Source of the DNA: Bradyrhizobium sp. CCH5-F6 | GTDB lineage: Bacteria > Pseudomonadota > Alphaproteobacteria > Rhizobiales > Xanthobacteraceae | DNA length: 37,822 nucleotides | Reading direction: 5' to 3' | Assembly: GCF_001556045.1 (NCBI RefSeq) | Contig: NZ_LSIC01000185.1 | Coordinates: forward strand, 1 to 37,822 | Shown: in pieces, positions 33,549 through 37,822 of the stretch | Layout: each line of letters opens with the position of its first letter | Position numbering within the stretch: the first letter of the stretch is position 1 | Translations under genes and position numbers: made by a program | The notes under the pieces: generated by a model | What the model was told of the DNA's origin: nothing | The model's database searches: none | What the model saw: only the letters and a program-made list of their open reading frames with translations

Positions 33549-35621
33549 GTGAACCTGTTCACATTCCTGAGCGAACGCCGAAGCTTGCGCGTGTTCGCGG
33601 CGGCCATCACCGGAGCGCTGCTCGGCTTCGCCCCGGCTTCGTCCGAGCCGATCAGGAAGAGCGGCTACGCGATCGGCACGGAACTCTGCGGCAGCGACGA
33701 TCTCGCCTTTCCCAGAATCCAGATCGACATGAGAGCGGGATACTGCGCCGGCCTCGTCGCCAGCGAAGAGGACCGCCTGAAATTCCCGCGCTCGATCATC
33801 CAGGTGCCCGGCCGTGACCTGTTCGTGGTGGCCGACATGGGCGGGTGGGGCCACACCGACGGGCGGCTGCTGCTGCTCGACCCGCACGCGCCCCAGGAGC
33901 GACGCTTCAAGGAGCTGCTGACGGGACTCGAATACCCGTTCGGCCTCGTGATCGGCCCGGACAGGAAGCTCTATGCCTCGACCGCCGAGACGATCTTCCG
34001 GTTCGATCCGCTCGCCGACAACCCACGCAGCACGGTCGAGACCATCATCCGCCACATGCCCGGCCGCCGGATCACGCTGCCCGACGGCACGAGGCTCGAC
34101 GAAAGCGCGCACCCGCTCAAGCAGTTCGTCTTCGACAGGAAGGGGCGGCTGTTCGTCAATGTCGGCTCGCACAGCGACGACTGCATCACGCGTGCGCCGA
34201 TCACGAAGCCCTGCGCCGCAGCCGAAGGCGCCTCCGCAATGGCCGCGATCTGGCTGTTCACGCCGCCTCCGGGCGGCGTCTTTCCGGCATTGAAGCCGAA
34301 CGATCCCGACCCGCCGCACACCGTCTATGCGCGCGGCCTGCGCAACTCGATGGCACTCGCGCTACACCGGAATTTTCCAGATCCCGGCTATGCGTTCCTC
34401 CAGGGCGAGAACGGCCACGACCTGCCTGACATCTTCAAGCCGAACGAGGAGATCAACGCGATCGAGCAGGGCAGGCATTATGGCTGGCCGTATTGCTACG
34501 ATGTGTCGACGCCGAGTCCTGAGTTCAGGAGCGTGCTGCAATCGGGCCAGTACAAATCGCTCTGCACGGCCAATGCGCTCTACAAGCCGCCGCTCTCGCT
34601 GATGCCGCCACACGGTGCGCCGCTTGCGATGCTCTATTATCATGGCGCCCGATTTCCGGAGCTGGAAGGCAAGCTTCTGGTCGGCCTGCACGGCTATCGC
34701 CCGACCGGCAGCCGTGTCCTGATCTATGATGTTGACGATCATGGTTTCCCCAAGCCTGCCACGGCGCCGGTGCACTATCACGTCAGCTGCGCCGCTGACC
34801 CGACCCGCAGCTTTCAGACCGAGCTCGGCGAGGTCGCTGCCGCGCCGTTCGAGGAGCTGATCGCGGGCTGGCACCGCGTCAACGGCGCGCGGCCGCAAGG
34901 CGCGCCCGTCGGCATGACGGTGGCGGAGGACGGCGCGATCTGGCTTGTCGAGGACAAGAACAAGACCGTGATCCGGATCGATCGCTCCACGGGCGATGCG
35001 CCGCAGCCATTGCCCTGCGACATGCGCAGCCAGGCCATGATCGACCAGCTCGCGGCCTTCGTGGCGCGAGACGCGCAGAACAGCGCCCGGCTCACCACGC
35101 TGCGCAAGGGCCTCGTCGAGAGGCATTGCGCCGGTTGCCACTCGGATTTCGGCCTGAAGCCGGGTCAATCAGAGACGGAGAAGGACGGGGCCGTGCTCCG
35201 TTTCATGCTGTCGCAGGACGGCTGGATCTATCCGGGCGATCCCGACGCCGGCAAGCTGCGCACGCGGCTCCGCGGTCTCGGCGCGGAGAGGCTGATGCCG
35301 CCGGGTGGCGAGAGCCTGCCGAAGACGGAGCCCGGCTACAAACGTCTGCTGGACGCTGCGGATCTGCTCGTCGCGAAGATGGTCCCGGGCACGCGGATGC
35401 GGATCAAACCCGGTCCGCCGCAGCGCAAGTTCTACGGCAAGACGAACAAGGAATGCGGCGAAATACCGGCCGCCAAGGTCGTCGTCGTGACACAAAGGAA
35501 CGCTGTAGACAAACCCGGCTTCAGCCGATTCTTCCGGCCGGCCGATCCCTATCTGAATGGCGAATGCACCGACGACAATGGCTATTACATCCGGCAGGAA
35601 TTTCTGGTGCCTGTGGAGTAG
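33549..35621 (+). CDS. Exported sorbosone/glucose dehydrogenase-like beta-propeller with C-terminal cytochrome c
   Basis: 690 residues from GTG 33549, which gives a clear signal peptide (RSLRVFAAAITGALLGFAPAS, about residues 10-30). The central six-bladed propeller region shows YARGLRNSMALALHRNF, GENGHDLPD and EEINAIEQGRHYGWPYC, as in PQQ-dependent sugar (sorbosone) dehydrogenases. The C-terminal domain has the haem motif CAGCH (C527, C530, H531) and a probable axial Met, M583 in RLMPPGG. It would be a periplasmic quinoprotein passing electrons to its own haem (inferred). The last 65 bases overlap the next gene. An upstream ATG at 33357 gives no signal peptide. Confidence 0.82.
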   Translation: MNLFTFLSERRSLRVFAAAITGALLGFAPASSEPIRKSGYAIGTELCGSDDLAFPRIQIDMRAGYCAGLVASEEDRLKFPRSIIQVPGRDLFVVADMGGWGHTDGRLLLLDPHAPQERRFKELLTGLEYPFGLVIGPDRKLYASTAETIFRFDPLADNPRSTVETIIRHMPGRRITLPDGTRLDESAHPLKQFVFDRKGRLFVNVGSHSDDCITRAPITKPCAAAEGASAMAAIWLFTPPPGGVFPALKPNDPDPPHTVYARGLRNSMALALHRNFPDPGYAFLQGENGHDLPDIFKPNEEINAIEQGRHYGWPYCYDVSTPSPEFRSVLQSGQYKSLCTANALYKPPLSLMPPHGAPLAMLYYHGARFPELEGKLLVGLHGYRPTGSRVLIYDVDDHGFPKPATAPVHYHVSCAADPTRSFQTELGEVAAAPFEELIAGWHRVNGARPQGAPVGMTVAEDGAIWLVEDKNKTVIRIDRSTGDAPQPLPCDMRSQAMIDQLAAFVARDAQNSARLTTLRKGLVERHCAGCHSDFGLKPGQSETEKDGAVLRFMLSQDGWIYPGDPDAGKLRTRLRGLGAERLMPPGGESLPKTEPGYKRLLDAADLLVAKMVPGTRMRIKPGPPQRKFYGKTNKECGEIPAAKVVVVTQRNAVDKPGFSRFFRPADPYLNGECTDDNGYYIRQEFLVPVE

Positions 35622-36519
35622 CATCCTCTTCGTCACCGCGACCGCGCCCGCCCAGGCCGAGACCAGGCCGTTCGAAAGTGCACAGGTGACGCCCGCCGGC
35701 GAATACACGTTCGGCATCGAAGGGCCCGCTGCCGACCTCGACGGCAATCTCTACGTGGTCAATCTCGGCAAGCCCGGCACCATCGGCAGGCTGCCGGCCG
35801 GCGGAGCGGCGTCGGAGCCATTCACGGTTCTGCCCGAGGGCAGCGTCGGCAATGCCATCCGTTTCGATCGGAACGGCACCATGTTCATTGCCGACTACAA
35901 GAAGCACAACATCTTCGTCATCCCGAAGGGCGCGACGGAGCCGGCCGTCTGGTTTCACTCCGGCGAAATGAACCAGCCGAACGACATCACCATCGCGCGC
36001 GACGGGACGATCTATGCGAGCGATCCGAACTGGAAGGGCCGCCAGGGACACATTTGGCGCATCGCCAAGGGTGCCGACGGCACCGTGCAGGGACAGATCA
36101 TGGCTGCGCCGCGCGCGATGGGCACCACCAACGGCATCGATCTCAGCCCGGACGGCAAGACGCTCTATGTGAGCGAATCCAGCAGCGGCCAGATCTGGTC
36201 CTATGCGATCAACGGCAACGAGCTCACCGGCGCGAAGCTCGTCAAGTCGTTTCAGCCCGACACCGTTGACGGTCTGCGCACCGACGTTTCCGGCCGTCTC
36301 TATGTCGCGCGCATTCTCAAAGGCACGATCGCGCTGATGAAGCCCAGTGGCGCCGTCGAGCGGGAGATCGCGCTGAAGGGCAAGGAGCCGACCAACCTCG
36401 CCTTCGGCGGCAGTGACGGCAAGACCGTCTTCGTCACCCAGCGCCAGGGCGGCTTCATCGAGTCCTTCCGCACCGACCAGCAGGGGCGCGAGCACTGCCT
36501 CCAGCGCGGCCGCTGCTGA
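35557..36519 (+). CDS. Exported SMP-30/gluconolactonase-like beta-propeller protein
   Basis: 320 residues. The first 35 residues form a probable signal peptide ending in APAQAE. The rest is a six-bladed propeller of the SMP-30/gluconolactonase type, with repeats such as DLDGNLYVVNLG, FDRNGTMFIADYKKHNIF, QPNDITIARDGTIYASDP and GIDLSPDGKTLYVSES. Such proteins hydrolyse sugar lactones, which would fit downstream of a sugar dehydrogenase (inferred). ATG 35557 overlaps the preceding gene by 65 bases in another frame. ATG 35578 is an alternative with a shorter signal. Neither has a good ribosome site, so translation may depend on coupling. Confidence 0.8.
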   Translation: MANAPTTMAITSGRNFWCLWSSILFVTATAPAQAETRPFESAQVTPAGEYTFGIEGPAADLDGNLYVVNLGKPGTIGRLPAGGAASEPFTVLPEGSVGNAIRFDRNGTMFIADYKKHNIFVIPKGATEPAVWFHSGEMNQPNDITIARDGTIYASDPNWKGRQGHIWRIAKGADGTVQGQIMAAPRAMGTTNGIDLSPDGKTLYVSESSSGQIWSYAINGNELTGAKLVKSFQPDTVDGLRTDVSGRLYVARILKGTIALMKPSGAVEREIALKGKEPTNLAFGGSDGKTVFVTQRQGGFIESFRTDQQGREHCLQRGRC

Positions 36520-36651
36520 GCATCACGGGCGATCTGCTTCCGGCGCAGAGCCGCGCGCCAGGTGCGGCATTCTTCTTGCTTGCATCTCGCCGCCACGGGG
36601 ATCAAGACATCTGTGGCACACCTTAAGAGCATGCGACCACGGAGTGTTTGA

Positions 36652-37677
36652 GTGAAGGCCGTCCATACCGAGCTGCATCGCAGCCACGATCCGCAATTCT
36701 TCCTGGTTCGCGGCGTCGTCAAGCGAACCACCGAGCAACCCGAGCGCGCCGACCGCCTGCTCAAGGGATTGAAGGACGGCAAGCATCAATTGGTCGAGCC
36801 GACGAAATTCGGGCAGGGGCCGCGCGCGCGCATCCACAGCCCGGAATATCTGTCGTTCCTGAGCCAAGCCTGGGACGCCTGGACCGCGCTCGGCGATTCC
36901 GGCCCGGAGATGATCGGCAACATCCATCCCGTGCGTCATGCCGCGACCTATCCCACCCACATCGTCGGCAAGCTCGGCTGGCACACCGCCGATACCGCGG
37001 CGCCGATCGGCCCGGGCACGTGGGCGGCCGCCTGCGCCGCGACCGACGTCGCGGTCACCGCCGCGCAGATGGTGATGGACGGCGAGGATGCGACCTACGC
37101 GCTCTGCCGTCCGCCCGGGCATCACGCCTATCGCGACATGGCCGGCGGGTTCTGTTTCCTCAACAACAGCGCCATCGCGGCGGCGCATCTGCGGCTGAAG
37201 CACGAGCGCGTCGTGATCCTCGACGTCGACGTCCATCACGGCAACGGCACGCAAGGCATCTTCTACGCGCGGCCCGACGTCTACACGATCTCGATCCATG
37301 CCGATCCAGTCGCGTACTACCCGTACGTGTGGGGCTACGCCCATGAGCGCGGCGAAGGACCCGGCCTCGGCACCAATCTCAACATTCCCCTCGCCATCGG
37401 CACCGGCGACGACGGCTACATGCGGGCGCTGGACCTCGCGCGCAAGGCGATCGAATCCTTTGCTCCGGGCGCGCTGGTGATCGCGCTCGGTCTCGATGCC
37501 TCCGAGCACGACCCGCTGAAGGGATTGGCCGTCACCACGCCCGGCTTCCGCCGCATCGGCCAGGCCATCGCGAAGATGGGCCTGCCGACCGTGTTCGTGC
37601 AGGAGGGCGGTTATCTCTCGGATATCCTCGGCGCGAACCTGACCTCGGTGCTGGCGGGATTCGAAGAGGCCCGGTGA
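36652..37677 (+). CDS. Acetylpolyamine amidohydrolase (class II histone-deacetylase-like)
   Basis: 341 residues from GTG 36652 with GGAG upstream, the same length as the Mycoplana ramosa acetylpolyamine amidohydrolase. Active-site features are RPPGHHA (H157, H158), the zinc ligands D193 and H195 in LDVDVHHGNGT, D282 in LGLDASEHDP and the transition-state Tyr Y321 in EGGYLSDI. The enzyme would remove acetyl groups from acetylated putrescine, cadaverine or spermidine in the cytoplasm. The length and the PGTWAAACAATDVAV segment favour polyamine over lysine-protein substrates. Upstream bases 36520-36651 show no other gene. Confidence 0.88.
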   Translation: MKAVHTELHRSHDPQFFLVRGVVKRTTEQPERADRLLKGLKDGKHQLVEPTKFGQGPRARIHSPEYLSFLSQAWDAWTALGDSGPEMIGNIHPVRHAATYPTHIVGKLGWHTADTAAPIGPGTWAAACAATDVAVTAAQMVMDGEDATYALCRPPGHHAYRDMAGGFCFLNNSAIAAAHLRLKHERVVILDVDVHHGNGTQGIFYARPDVYTISIHADPVAYYPYVWGYAHERGEGPGLGTNLNIPLAIGTGDDGYMRALDLARKAIESFAPGALVIALGLDASEHDPLKGLAVTTPGFRRIGQAIAKMGLPTVFVQEGGYLSDILGANLTSVLAGFEEAR

Positions 37678-37738
37678 GTCTCTTTCGCCTCTCCCCGCGT
37701 GCGGCAGGGCTATTGCAGATGAGAGCTTTCTTTGCGGC

Positions 37739-37778
37739 CATCCTCCGAGACGCCCGCCTTTGGCGGGCCCTCAGGATG
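37739..37778. repeat. Intergenic inverted repeat after the amidohydrolase gene
   Basis: CATCCT (37739-37744) and AGGATG (37773-37778), and GCCCGCC (37752-37758) and GGCGGGC (37762-37768), form an interrupted palindrome. The CCTCATCCTGAGG/GGCGGGC type is a common rhizobial intergenic repeat. The rest of the window to 37822 shows no supportable gene. Confidence 0.7.
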
Positions 37779-37822
37779 AGGGCGGAGTGCGCGGCAGCAG
37801 TTTCAACGGGCACTGACGCCAA

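Noticed and set aside
36652..37677. Annotation as a histone deacetylase
   Set aside because: The fold is shared, but length and context fit acetylpolyamine amidohydrolase. Bacterial members usually act on small acetylated amines.
37532..37822. A minus-strand gene running off the right edge
   Set aside because: It overlaps the amidohydrolase 3' end and an intergenic repeat, and is Arg/Pro/Ser-rich without motifs.

Overview
The window is a high-GC, densely coded chromosomal segment of an alphaproteobacterium in the Bradyrhizobium/Rhodopseudomonas group (inferred). The signs are a full-length CtrA with GANTC sites upstream, an alphaproteobacterial che/fli gene set, DUF6894 and EcfG-type promoter signatures, and several kinds of short palindromic intergenic repeat of the sort common in Bradyrhizobium. 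I see no rRNA, tRNA, CRISPR array, prophage or transposase.

Layout. 1-2.7 kb: the end of cheW, then cheY, cheB and cheR (chemotaxis). 2.8-4.8 kb, minus strand: a three-gene DUF350 / YgiB-like / glutathionylspermidine synthase-like operon, comparable to E. coli yjfL-yjfM-yjfC. 4.9-8.0 kb: the cell-cycle regulator ctrA (minus) divergent from fliI and fliJ (plus). 8.1-9.8 kb: an ECF sigma factor with its RskA-type membrane anti-sigma factor. 10.0-12.3 kb: an AraC regulator and an NDH-2-like flavoprotein. 12.5-15.1 kb, minus: a small membrane protein and flhA. 15.4-19.9 kb, minus: a copper-handling cluster (His-rich exported protein, small lipoprotein, TolC/CusC-type outer-membrane protein, Tat-exported multicopper oxidase, cupredoxin, CusF-like protein), divergent from an MFS transporter. 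21.3-26.0 kb: a SbtR-like TetR regulator divergent from a PaoABC-type molybdenum aldehyde oxidoreductase. 26.0-29.8 kb: a 50-residue protein, a PuuR-like XRE-cupin regulator, an omega-aminotransferase and a DadA-type D-amino-acid dehydrogenase. 30-32 kb, minus: a tiny exported His-rich protein with a consensus EcfG promoter, and a gamma-glutamyltransferase. 32-37.7 kb: a crotonase, a two-gene minus operon (DUF6894 plus a 58-residue protein), two overlapping beta-propeller genes (one carrying cytochrome c), and an acetylpolyamine amidohydrolase.

How the genes fit together. CtrA probably controls flagellar genes nearby: a near-consensus CtrA box lies upstream of flhA and a weaker one between ctrA and fliI. 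Polyamine and amine metabolism recurs across the window (glutathionylspermidine synthase-like enzyme, PuuR-like regulator, aminotransferase, acetylpolyamine amidohydrolase). The copper cluster is a periplasmic/outer-membrane oxidation and export set without its own inner-membrane pump or regulator here. The most notable non-coding signals are six GANTC sites in 192 bp before ctrA, a tandem duplication that creates a five-codon leader ORF coupled to fliI, and a perfect GGAAC-N16-CGTT promoter before the His-rich mini-protein. Three very short genes (50, 58 and 76 residues) that are easily missed are included.
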